Source of the DNA: Oscillospiraceae bacterium
GTDB lineage: Bacteria; Bacillota; Clostridia; Oscillospirales; Acutalibacteraceae
Length of the DNA: 5,368 nucleotides
NCBI GenBank assembly: GCA_029012165.1
Contig: JAQXLO010000102.1
Location: forward strand, 1 to 5,368
Direction of reading: 5' to 3'
Positions 1 to 5,335 of the stretch are shown piece by piece. A model generated the notes under the pieces. That model saw nothing but the letters and a program-made list of their open reading frames with translations, did no database searches and was not told where the DNA came from. A program made the translations under genes and the position numbers. Within the stretch, counting starts at the first letter, position 1. The number at the start of each line of letters is the position of its first letter.

Positions 1-315
1 GACGGCGTGAAGTGCTCCGTCTGCGGTGAGATCCTTGTTGCACAGGAAGAGATTCCTGCACTGGGTCACACCGAGGAAACCATTCCCGGCAAGGCAGCGA
101 CCTGTACCGAAACCGGTTTGACGGACGGCGTGAAGTGCTCCGTCTGCGGGGAGATCCTTGGTGCACAGGAAGAGATTCCTGCACTGGGTCACACCGAGGA
201 AACCATTCCCGGCAAGGCAGCGACCTGCACCGAAACGGGTCTGACCGACGGCGTGAAGTGCTCCGTCTGCGGCGAAATCCTCACCGCTCAGGAAGTCATT
301 CCTGCACTCGGTCAC
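1..315 (+). repeat. In-frame 123-bp tandem repeat (41 residues per unit), at least 2.6 units
   Basis: Units are 1-123, 124-246 and 247-315; the last matches only through the GH. Units 1 and 2 differ at six of 123 bases, and only one change alters the protein (Val to Gly at unit residue 13). In unit coordinates the conserved metal-ligand-type residues are C5, C8, H23 and C35. The array starts at the window edge, so more units probably lie upstream. The high nucleotide identity points to recent duplication or ongoing conversion. Confidence 0.95.
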
Positions 316-1491
316 GCATGGGGCGACTGGACGAAAGCCGATGACGAGGTACACACTCGCACTTGTGCGAACTGTAACGAAACCGAGTCCGAAAAGCATA
401 CATGGACAGAGACCGACCGCAAGGATGCAACCGCTACTGAGGACGGCTATGTCAAGTACAGCTGCTCTGAGTGCTCCGCTGAGAAAGAGGAGATTCTTCC
501 TGCAATCACTGCCGATGTCCTTTGGGCCGGCTACGAAGAGCAGGCGGCTGAAATCGGCGTTGACGGTGAAGCCAACATCATCTATGTTGTTGCGAAGCCC
601 GGCGCTGCCAAGATCCAGATTCGTGACTCCAAGGGCGGCACATTGACCTACACAAGAGATCATGCTTCCGTCAACGATATCACGGATATCACTTATGCAG
701 ATGCTGCTTGTGAACTGTGGACTATCGAAAGAGCTAACCTGCTCGGCGGCGAGTATGTTGCTGTTGCAAAGTACAACAACGTCACCGGCATCAATGCTAT
801 CCCTGCAGAGCTTGGTGCAGCGTTTACTGTGGACGAAACTGTCTATGACACCACTGTTTACAGTGCTAAGATCGACGTGATTGATCCTGAGCTTGGCTAC
901 ATCGTCTTTGACGGCAGAACCGCTCAGACCATCACTATCGTGACCGGCGTGGATGTCCAGAAGGTTCAGCTCGTCTCTGATGACGGTTCTACCATGACCT
1001 ACAATTCCAGAAATGCTGTCGTCACCGGCGACACCGTGGATGGTAAGGAAGTCCTTGTTTGGACCATCACCAGACTGTTCGGCAACAACACAACCTATAA
1101 CTTCAGCATTAACACTCGTTCCGCTCTGGGTCTTGCGGACAGCGGCGTGAAGCTTAGCTTCAAGGTTGCTCCTGCAGCTCCCAAGGGACAGGACATTGTT
1201 TCTGCAACGGCTGAGTCTACCGAGGCGGGCAAGGCAGTGTTTACTGTCGTGACTGCTGCAGAGGCCAGCAAGGTGAAGTTCACCAACACCGCAGACAACG
1301 GAACCATCACCATCGGCAAGACCGACGGCAGAGCTGTTGTAACGGATAACGGTGACGGCACCATGACTTGGGTCATTACCATCAACCACATCGCCGGCGA
1401 ATTCACCTACAATGCGCAGGCGTATGTATACAGCCCGCTGACCGGCAGCAGATATTCTGCACCGATTTCTCTCAGCCTGACTGTTGCGTAA
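1..1491 (+). CDS. C-terminal part of a large repeat-containing, probably cell-surface or secreted protein (5' end outside window)
   Basis: The open frame runs from base 1 to a TAA at 1489-1491 (496 residues seen). The GTG at 7 lies inside a repeat unit and has no ribosome site, so the true start is upstream. Residues 1-105 are two full and one partial 41-residue repeats, each with CSVCGE, a GH and an ATCTETG segment. Residues 106-169 hold two diverged CxxC modules (C122/C125, C155/C158) with HxW motifs. The rest splits into three related beta-rich domains (about 170-280, 281-394, 395-496), each with a K-[IV]-[QK]-[ILF] strand, a Thr-rich strand, a W-x-I strand and a closing Tyr-rich segment. 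Such Cys-module repeats are common in extracellular proteins of gut Firmicutes. No LPXTG motif, dockerin or C-terminal membrane helix is present, so any anchor or enzymatic domain must lie upstream. Function is unknown; adhesion or polymer binding is only a guess. A terminator follows about 50 bases after the stop. Confidence 0.88.
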   Translation, partial: DGVKCSVCGEILVAQEEIPALGHTEETIPGKAATCTETGLTDGVKCSVCGEILGAQEEIPALGHTEETIPGKAATCTETGLTDGVKCSVCGEILTAQEVIPALGHAWGDWTKADDEVHTRTCANCNETESEKHTWTETDRKDATATEDGYVKYSCSECSAEKEEILPAITADVLWAGYEEQAAEIGVDGEANIIYVVAKPGAAKIQIRDSKGGTLTYTRDHASVNDITDITYADAACELWTIERANLLGGEYVAVAKYNNVTGINAIPAELGAAFTVDETVYDTTVYSAKIDVIDPELGYIVFDGRTAQTITIVTGVDVQKVQLVSDDGSTMTYNSRNAVVTGDTVDGKEVLVWTITRLFGNNTTYNFSINTRSALGLADSGVKLSFKVAPAAPKGQDIVSATAESTEAGKAVFTVVTAAEASKVKFTNTADNGTITIGKTDGRAVVTDNGDGTMTWVITINHIAGEFTYNAQAYVYSPLTGSRYSAPISLSLTVA

Positions 1492-1542
1492 TTTTCCCGA
1501 ATCAATGACCCCATCCGCCGGGTTGTAAAAGGCGGACAGCAC

Positions 1543-1578
1543 GAGCCGCAGGGTTTTCCCTGCGGCTCAAGCTTTTTT
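1543..1578 (+). terminator. Rho-independent terminator of the surface-protein gene
   Basis: A perfect 11-bp stem (GAGCCGCAGGG at 1543-1553 with CCCTGCGGCTC at 1558-1568) closes a TTTT loop. AAGC and then six T (1573-1578) follow. It lies 51 bases after the TAA. A smaller CCGCC/GGCGG dyad sits just before it at 1515-1535. Confidence 0.92.
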
Positions 1579-1631
1579 GAGGACGATTTATTCCCTTCAC
1601 ACAGAAAAATGTGGGATTTATGCTTTGCACC

Positions 1632-1654
1632 GGCGAACCCGGCGATGGTTCGCC
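1632..1654. repeat. Inverted repeat, 8-bp perfect stem
   Basis: GGCGAACC (1632-1639) pairs with GGTTCGCC (1647-1654) around a 7-base loop. No T-run follows on either strand, so it is not a standard terminator. It lies 16 bases before the 33-bp repeat. Confidence 0.7.
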
Positions 1655-1670
1655 CCACCTGAAAATTTTC

Positions 1671-1703
1671 GGTTCATCACGGATTTTTGTGGGATTCAAA
1701 GTT
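1671..1703 (+). repeat. 33-bp dispersed direct repeat, copy 1
   Basis: It is identical over 33 bases to 5336-5368. It starts GGTTCATCACGG and ends GGATTCAAAGTT. The bases before it differ between copies (TTTTC here, TTTTT there), so the left boundary is near 1671. The right boundary is unknown because copy 2 is cut by the window end. A shorter echo, TGTGGGATT, also occurs at 1610-1618. No coding role is evident; both copies lie in intergenic DNA downstream of plus-strand genes. Confidence 0.95.
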
Positions 1704-1708
1704 TCGCT

Positions 1709-1728
1709 CAAGCCTTTTTAAAGGCTTG
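1709..1728. repeat. Near-perfect 20-bp palindrome
   Basis: CAAGCCTTT (1709-1717) pairs with AAAGGCTTG (1720-1728) with only TT between. It follows the 33-bp repeat by five bases and may belong to the same element. Whether it also follows copy 2 cannot be seen. Confidence 0.75.
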
Positions 1729-1776
1729 CCAGACTGTCGAAAAGTCCGGCGAAAGTTTGGTTTTACAAAGCGAAAG

Positions 1777-1828
1777 CCTTCCCTGCGTGGGAGGGTGGCG
1801 AGGCGTCAGCCTCGTCGGGAGGGTTTTT
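1777..1828 (+). repeat. Compound hairpin with two alternative partners, ending in five T
   Basis: CCTTCCC (1777-1783) can pair, with one G-U, either with GGGAGGG at 1789-1795 or with a second GGGAGGG at 1817-1823. Between these lies the hairpin CGAGGC/GCCTCG (1799-1804 with 1809-1814). TTTTT (1824-1828) directly follows the second GGGAGGG, so the longer pairing would look like a plus-strand terminator. This is a structural reading only. It may simply be a mobile palindromic repeat. Confidence 0.5.
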
Positions 1829-1859
1829 CGCCGACTTTTGCTGTCTGCGTGCGTCGGCG
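1829..1859. repeat. Inverted repeat, 7-bp stem with 17-base loop
   Basis: CGCCGAC (1829-1835) is the reverse complement of GTCGGCG (1853-1859). It directly abuts the T-run of the preceding hairpin. TTTT follows at 1860-1863, too short to call a terminator. Confidence 0.6.
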
Positions 1860-1873
1860 TTTTGAACCCCTCA

Positions 1874-1908
1874 GTCTGCTGCGCAGACAGCTCCCCTCGC
1901 AGGGGAGC
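1874..1908. repeat. Twin GC-rich hairpins (REP-like palindrome pair)
   Basis: There are two adjacent perfect hairpins: GTCTGC/GCAGAC (1874-1879 with 1883-1888, loop of 3) and GCTCCCCT/AGGGGAGC (1890-1897 with 1901-1908, loop of 3), one base apart. The preceding ACCCCTCA is also GC-rich. From memory, paired hairpins of this kind recur between genes in Faecalibacterium and Subdoligranulum relatives; I cannot confirm the copy number here. Confidence 0.75.
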
Positions 1909-2014
1909 CAAACTGCCGGCAACATCGCCCTATCGCATACACGACCGTGCAGAGAAAATCGGAAGCAGCGACACTGCACCGATTCGTGCCGCCCCTGCGT
2001 GCTTGCAGAAATCA

Positions 2015-2070
2015 CTTTTTCGACAAGCTGAGCCGCCACAACCGTGACGGCTCAGACTGTGTCGAGAAAG
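2015..2070. repeat. Long imperfect hairpin just downstream of galU
   Basis: An outer stem pairs 2015-2025 with 2060-2070 (11 pairs, one G-U when read as plus-strand RNA). After a small internal loop an inner stem pairs CTGAGCCG (2028-2035) with CGGCTCAG (2048-2055), with a short CAC/GTG extension inside. For galU, read leftward, the T-rich side comes before the stem and an A-run after it, so it lacks the trailing U-tract of a classical terminator. It could still stabilise or end the galU transcript, or be another repeat element. Confidence 0.6.
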
Positions 2071-2082
2071 ACACCAAAAAAA

Positions 2083-2961
2083 TCAGAAGGTTTTGACAAG
2101 CTCCTTGAGATAGGCTTTGAAGTCGGCACCGATTTCGGGGTGATTCAGAGCCACCTCGCAGTTGGCCTGCATGATGCCCAGCTTGTTGCCCATGTCGTAC
2201 CGTTTGCCGACGAAATCGACAGCGGTCAGCTTGCCCTGCTTGCCCAGGTCTGCCAGCGCATCGGTGAGATAAAACTCGCCCGTGGTGCAAAGCTTGACGC
2301 CGTCCTCGAGCATACCGAAAATTTCGGGCGGCAGAACCACGCGGCCAAGAATGGCGTACAGGGACAGAATCTGCTCCTCAGTGGGTTTCTCGATGATGTT
2401 GTGCACACGCATGATGTTGTCCCGCAGGGGAGACACATCCAGTGTGCAGTACTTTTTGATGGCTTCACGGGTGCACTCCTTGACGCCGACGGAGCCGCAG
2501 CCGAACTCCTCATAGGCACGGCAAAGCTGCGCCGTGACCGGATCCTCGGAGATGATCACATCGTCGCCGTAGAGCACGGCGAAGGGCTCGTTGCCCACAA
2601 AGGACTTTCCGCAGAGAATCGCATGACCGAGACCCTTGGTGATCTTCTGTCGGACAAAGTAGACGTTGGCCAGGTCTGCGATCTTCTTGATGGAATCCAG
2701 CAGCGCTTCCTTCTCCTTGTTGCCCTCCAGATTTTTTTCCAGCTCAAACGCATGATCAAAGTGATCCTCGATCACGCCCTTGCCACGGTTGGTGATGATC
2801 AAAATATCCTCGATACCCGCCGCAACGGCCTCCTCCACCAGATACTGGATCGCCGGCTTGTCCACGATGTTGAGCATTTCCTTCGGAACCGCTTTCGATG
2901 CGGGCAACACACGAGTGCCGAGTCCCGCCGCCGGGATAATGGCTTTCTTAACTTTCTGCAT
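2083..2961 (-). CDS. galU: UTP--glucose-1-phosphate uridylyltransferase
   Basis: This 292-residue enzyme makes UDP-glucose from UTP and glucose-1-phosphate in the cytoplasm, supplying envelope polysaccharides, teichoic-acid sugars or glycolipids. Family motifs are clear. The N-terminal nucleotide-binding loop is AAGLGTRVLP (11-20), followed by SKAVPKEM (22-29). GLGHA is at 110-114, YGDD at 131-134 (metal and nucleotide site), IIEKP at 189-193, GEFYLTDAL at 228-236 and YDMGNKLG at 255-262. Length is normal for bacterial GalU/GtaB. The ATG is preceded by a perfect AAGGAGG (plus positions 2972-2978) ten bases upstream, which supports this start. It lies 28 bp after the RING/DUF2628 gene on the same strand and is probably co-transcribed with it. 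A weak TTTCAA-N16-TATCAT upstream could add an internal promoter, but I do not rely on it. The gtaB name used in Bacillus would be equivalent. Confidence 0.97.
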   Translation of the reverse strand: MQKVKKAIIPAAGLGTRVLPASKAVPKEMLNIVDKPAIQYLVEEAVAAGIEDILIITNRGKGVIEDHFDHAFELEKNLEGNKEKEALLDSIKKIADLANVYFVRQKITKGLGHAILCGKSFVGNEPFAVLYGDDVIISEDPVTAQLCRAYEEFGCGSVGVKECTREAIKKYCTLDVSPLRDNIMRVHNIIEKPTEEQILSLYAILGRVVLPPEIFGMLEDGVKLCTTGEFYLTDALADLGKQGKLTAVDFVGKRYDMGNKLGIMQANCEVALNHPEIGADFKAYLKELVKTF

Positions 2962-2989
2962 GGTAAAAAATCCTCCTTAAAGTCAAATC

Positions 2990-3970
2990 CTATGATAAAT
3001 ATAAAAGCAAATTTTGAAACATCATTTGCAAGAAGTAGCATCCCAGCAATCCGAAAACCGTCACGCCGCCTCTGCGCAGCGCAAGCATTTTGAATGTCTG
3101 CTCGTTCTGGGCAAAGTCACGCATACTCTGCACGTCCTTGACCACCTTCTTTTTGTACAAATGATCCGCAAACAGCGCCGCAAAGATGTTTGGAACAAAC
3201 AGCGCCGCATAAAACAGCGCCATTGCCCTCGTCAGGCGATGCGCCGCCTGCTGTATCTCCTGCTGTGCGGCCGCATCCAGCGCAGCATACTCCTGCGCAC
3301 TTTTTTCCAGCGTCAAGGTCTCGTCGATCGTGATATACTGCGAAACCACCGCATCGGTCTGATCCACGACCCTGCCCAAGGGGATGAACAAAAACGCAGA
3401 CAACGCCATCCACAGGCCTAAAAAGAAAGCGCCTGCCTTGTAGATCTTGCGGTAGAAAAACCAGAACGGCGAAAAGAAAAACGCCGCCCAGTTCCAGCCC
3501 GCCTTGCGGCCGGTGGTTTTCTGCTTTTGGAATTTGCGGACATAGGCTCCGGCTCGCTGCTGGACAAAAATTGCCGCCTCTTTCGCCGTCACGCCGTCCA
3601 GATCCGCATCGGGCTGTGCATCCACGCCACGCATAAAGTAGTCCTCATTGAACGCATACGCCATGCCCTCGGGGACTGCACCCAATCGGTTGCCGCAGGT
3701 GGGGCAAACCAGCGTGTCCGCACTGCACGGCTCGCCGCATCGGGGACAGCGCAGTCCGTCCTGTGTTTGCTGCGTCGGCTGCGGCTGCTGCACCGGCGGC
3801 GTAGGCTGCCATGTGTAGCCGTCCCGGTGTGCCTCGGCAAAGGCACACGCACCCTTTTCCCGCCAGCAGTCTCTGTGGTGCGGTGCGCCGCAATCGGGAC
3901 AGACGACCACGTCGTCCTGCGGCGTAAATTGTTTCCCACAAACGGGGCAGTTTTCGTTGAGGTAGTTCAT
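2990..3970 (-). CDS. Membrane protein with N-terminal RING-like zinc finger, zinc ribbon and DUF2628-like C-terminus
   Basis: A 326-residue protein of unknown function. Residues 8-48 form a prokaryotic RING-type finger: CPVC (8-11), CPDC (24-27), HH (31-32), C35, C42 and H48. A Pro/Gln-rich linker (55-70) follows, then a zinc ribbon with CPRC (75-78) and CPTC (89-92). Residues 159-177 (GWNWAAFFF...FWFFYRK) match the aromatic signature of DUF2628 proteins. Hydrophobic segments at about 179-198, 249-268 and 301-325 suggest three membrane helices, with a polar Ala/Glu/Gln-rich stretch (216-245) between the first two. The start at 3970 is chosen because GGAG lies five bases upstream; an in-frame ATG at 4003 would add 11 residues but has a poor ribosome site. 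The gene is first in a probable operon with galU. The family is widespread in Firmicutes, and the fingers could bind protein or metal, but no activity is shown. The name is certain only at domain level. Confidence 0.88.
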   Translation of the reverse strand: MNYLNENCPVCGKQFTPQDDVVVCPDCGAPHHRDCWREKGACAFAEAHRDGYTWQPTPPVQQPQPTQQTQDGLRCPRCGEPCSADTLVCPTCGNRLGAVPEGMAYAFNEDYFMRGVDAQPDADLDGVTAKEAAIFVQQRAGAYVRKFQKQKTTGRKAGWNWAAFFFSPFWFFYRKIYKAGAFFLGLWMALSAFLFIPLGRVVDQTDAVVSQYITIDETLTLEKSAQEYAALDAAAQQEIQQAAHRLTRAMALFYAALFVPNIFAALFADHLYKKKVVKDVQSMRDFAQNEQTFKMLALRRGGVTVFGLLGCYFLQMMFQNLLLYLS

Positions 3971-3975
3971 GAATA

Positions 3976-3979
3976 CTCC
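3976..3979 (-). promoter_or_regulatory. Ribosome-binding site that selects the 3970 start
   Basis: On the minus strand GGAG is followed by TATTC and ATG (3970-3968). The alternative upstream ATG at 4003 is preceded only by GGAAAAGATATCCAAAT, whose purine-rich part is poor and too distant. Confidence 0.7.
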
Positions 3980-4035
3980 GATCTGTTGTTGCGAAGCTCG
4001 CATATTTGGATATCTTTTCCAGTTTCAAAAAGCTT

Positions 4036-4059
4036 ATACTATTATTATAACGATAGTAT
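4036..4059. promoter_or_regulatory. Inverted repeat overlapping the minus-strand -10 region (possible operator)
   Basis: ATACTA (4036-4041) and TAGTAT (4054-4059) are reverse complements with 12 bases between. The -10 hexamer of the minus promoter (4044-4049) lies inside, and the right arm falls in the promoter spacer. The arms are short and AT-rich, so chance is a real alternative. Confidence 0.35.
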
Positions 4060-4072
4060 GAACAAATTTCAA
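4044..4072 (-). promoter_or_regulatory. SigA-type promoter for the RING/DUF2628-galU operon
   Basis: On the minus strand TTGAAA (4072-4067) and a perfect TATAAT (4049-4044) are 17 bases apart, the optimal spacing. The predicted transcript start is near 4037, giving a leader of about 67 bases before the 3970 ATG. Confidence 0.8.
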
Positions 4073-4091
4073 TCTTTCTGTAAAAAGTTTC

Positions 4092-4119
4092 TTTACTTTT
4101 TTCAAAAAATCTATATAAT
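4092..4119 (+). promoter_or_regulatory. SigA-type promoter for prfB
   Basis: TTTACT (4092-4097) and TATAAT (4114-4119) are 16 bases apart; an overlapping second TATAAT lies at 4119-4124. The spacer is a T6-C-A6 tract that may bend the DNA. Transcription should begin near 4127, about 49 bases before the prfB ATG. The -35 is back-to-back with the minus promoter, about 20 bases from its -35. Confidence 0.72.
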
Positions 4120-4161
4120 ATAATTGTTATATTGTGGGTATTTTTTTAAACGACTTTAATC

Positions 4162-4167
4162 AAGGAG
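4162..4167 (+). promoter_or_regulatory. Ribosome-binding site that selects the prfB start
   Basis: AAGGAG lies eight bases before the ATG at 4176. The same frame is open from a GTG at 4134, but that codon has no ribosome site and would add 14 residues not expected in the family. Confidence 0.85.
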
Positions 4168-4175
4168 TAAAAAGT

Positions 4176-5288
4176 ATGATTCAATTTGAAGAACTGAAAC
4201 TGGAACTGCTCTCCTACAGCGACAAGCTGAAGGATCTGCGTGAGGCGCTGGGTCTGGACAAGGTACTTGCGGAGATCGCCGAGCTGGAAGCGCAGACCGC
4301 AACGGAGGGCTTTTGGAACGACATCGACAAATCCCAAAAAGTACAGCGCCGCATCGCCCAGCTCAAGAACAAAGTCGGCGCTTACGAAGCGCTCAAGGGA
4401 CATTTTGACGATACGCTGATCATGATCGAGCTGTCCGATGAGGAAGAGGATCTGGATCTGCTGGAGGAATGCAAGCAGGGTGTTGCCTCCTTTATCCGTG
4501 ACCTGGACGCCCAGACGCTCAGCACACTGCTGACGGGAGAATACGACAGCCACAACGCCATTCTCACCTTCCACGCCGGTGCCGGCGGTACCGAAGCGCA
4601 GGACTGGGCGCAAATGCTTGTGCGTATGTACCAGCACTGGTGCGATGCACACGACTTTAAGTGCTCCATGATCGACTTTTTGGACGGCGACGAAGCGGGT
4701 CTCAAGTCCGCTGTTTTGCTCATTGAGGGCGAAAATGCCTACGGCTATCTGCGCAGTGAGTCGGGCGTGCACCGCCTTGTCCGTGTCTCTCCCTTCGACG
4801 CCTCCGGGCGTCGCCACACCTCCTTCGCCTCGCTGGAGGTCATGCCCGAAATCGACGACACCATCGAGATCGAGATCAGTCCCGACGACCTGAAGATCGA
4901 CTATTACCGTTCCAGCGGCGCAGGCGGACAAAAAGTCAACAAGACCTCCTCCGCTGTCCGTCTGACCCATATCCCCACCGGCATCGTCACCTCCTGCCAG
5001 GTCGAGCGCAGCCAGCACCAGAACCGGGAAGTCGCCATGCGTATGCTCAAGTCCAAGCTGATCGAGATCAAAGAGCGGGAACATCTCGACAAGATCGAGG
5101 ACATCAAGGGCGTACAGAAAGAAATTGCTTGGGGCAGTCAGATCCGCTCCTACGTTTTCATGCCCTACACCCTCGTCAAGGATCACCGCACCGGCTTTGA
5201 AATGGGCAACATCAACGCCGTGATGGACGGGGACATCGACGGCTTCATTAACGCCTATCTCAAGCAGGAATCTCTGAAAACCGTTTAA
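4176..5288 (+). CDS. prfB: Peptide chain release factor 2
   Basis: This 370-residue class I release factor recognises UGA and UAA stop codons and triggers peptide release on the ribosome. The stop-codon reading motif SPF is at 205-207 and the catalytic GGQ at 250-252, within SSGAGGQKVNKTSSAVRL. To my knowledge these are the same positions as in E. coli RF2, and the length is normal. SPF rather than PxT separates it from RF1 (prfA). An N-terminal helical domain (1-110) and the conserved GGTEAQDWAQML segment are present. The frame is continuous: there is no in-frame UGA or slippery CUU-UGA site near codons 20-30, so the programmed +1 frameshift used by many prfB genes is absent. It has its own promoter and terminator and appears to be monocistronic; secA, a frequent neighbour in Firmicutes, is not seen in the flank available. 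Confidence 0.97.
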   Translation: MIQFEELKLELLSYSDKLKDLREALGLDKVLAEIAELEAQTATEGFWNDIDKSQKVQRRIAQLKNKVGAYEALKGHFDDTLIMIELSDEEEDLDLLEECKQGVASFIRDLDAQTLSTLLTGEYDSHNAILTFHAGAGGTEAQDWAQMLVRMYQHWCDAHDFKCSMIDFLDGDEAGLKSAVLLIEGENAYGYLRSESGVHRLVRVSPFDASGRRHTSFASLEVMPEIDDTIEIEISPDDLKIDYYRSSGAGGQKVNKTSSAVRLTHIPTGIVTSCQVERSQHQNREVAMRMLKSKLIEIKEREHLDKIEDIKGVQKEIAWGSQIRSYVFMPYTLVKDHRTGFEMGNINAVMDGDIDGFINAYLKQESLKTV

Positions 5289-5295
5289 GGCCACA

Positions 5296-5335
5296 CCGCA
5301 CAATTGGACTGTGCGGATTGTGCAGCAAGTTTTTT
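5296..5335 (+). terminator. Probable terminator of prfB with two alternative stems
   Basis: CCGCACA (5296-5302) pairs with TGTGCGG (5310-5316). Alternatively GCACAAT (5298-5304) pairs with ATTGTGC (5317-5323). Six T at 5330-5335 follow. The second stem lies closer to the T-run (six bases) and fits termination better; neither is as compact as the terminator at 1543. Confidence 0.6.

Larger units (their letters stand above)
1579..2082. other. Convergent intergenic region made of short inverted repeats; no credible gene
   Basis: About 500 bases separate the terminator of the surface-protein gene from the stop of galU on the other strand. Frames are open here on both strands, but none has a ribosome site, recognisable family or protein-like composition, and they read through hairpins. 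The region holds at least seven dyads (1632-1654, 1709-1728, 1777-1795, 1799-1814, 1829-1859, 1874-1888, 1890-1908), a long hairpin at 2015-2070 and one copy of a 33-bp repeat that recurs after prfB. The likely nature is a cluster of REP-like intergenic elements. From memory, the 1865-1910 part resembles palindromes frequent in Oscillospiraceae genomes. Confidence 0.7.

Noticed and set aside
1..315. Regularly spaced repeats as a CRISPR array
   Set aside because: The period is an exact multiple of three, the whole unit is conserved with no variable spacers, and it is an open coding frame with a conserved protein.
1407..1711. Minus-strand open frames of 69-83 codons
   Set aside because: They cross the terminator hairpin, the 33-bp repeat or the 3' end of the surface-protein gene, and have no supporting ribosome site or family.
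1577..2047. Open frame of 156 codons on the plus strand in the intergenic block (and shorter ones in other frames)
   Set aside because: It begins with TTG right at the terminator T-run without a ribosome site, reads through several palindromes, and has no recognisable protein features.
2015..2070. Classical intrinsic terminator for galU
   Set aside because: The U-tract would have to follow the stem in the galU direction, but an A-run is found there instead.
2044..3093. Long plus-strand open frame of 349 codons
   Set aside because: It is the antisense shadow of galU, which has clear family motifs and a perfect ribosome site.
4134..4175. 14-residue N-terminal extension of prfB from a GTG
   Set aside because: It has no ribosome site, overlaps the leader, and the ATG at 4176 has AAGGAG at ideal spacing and gives the family's usual length.
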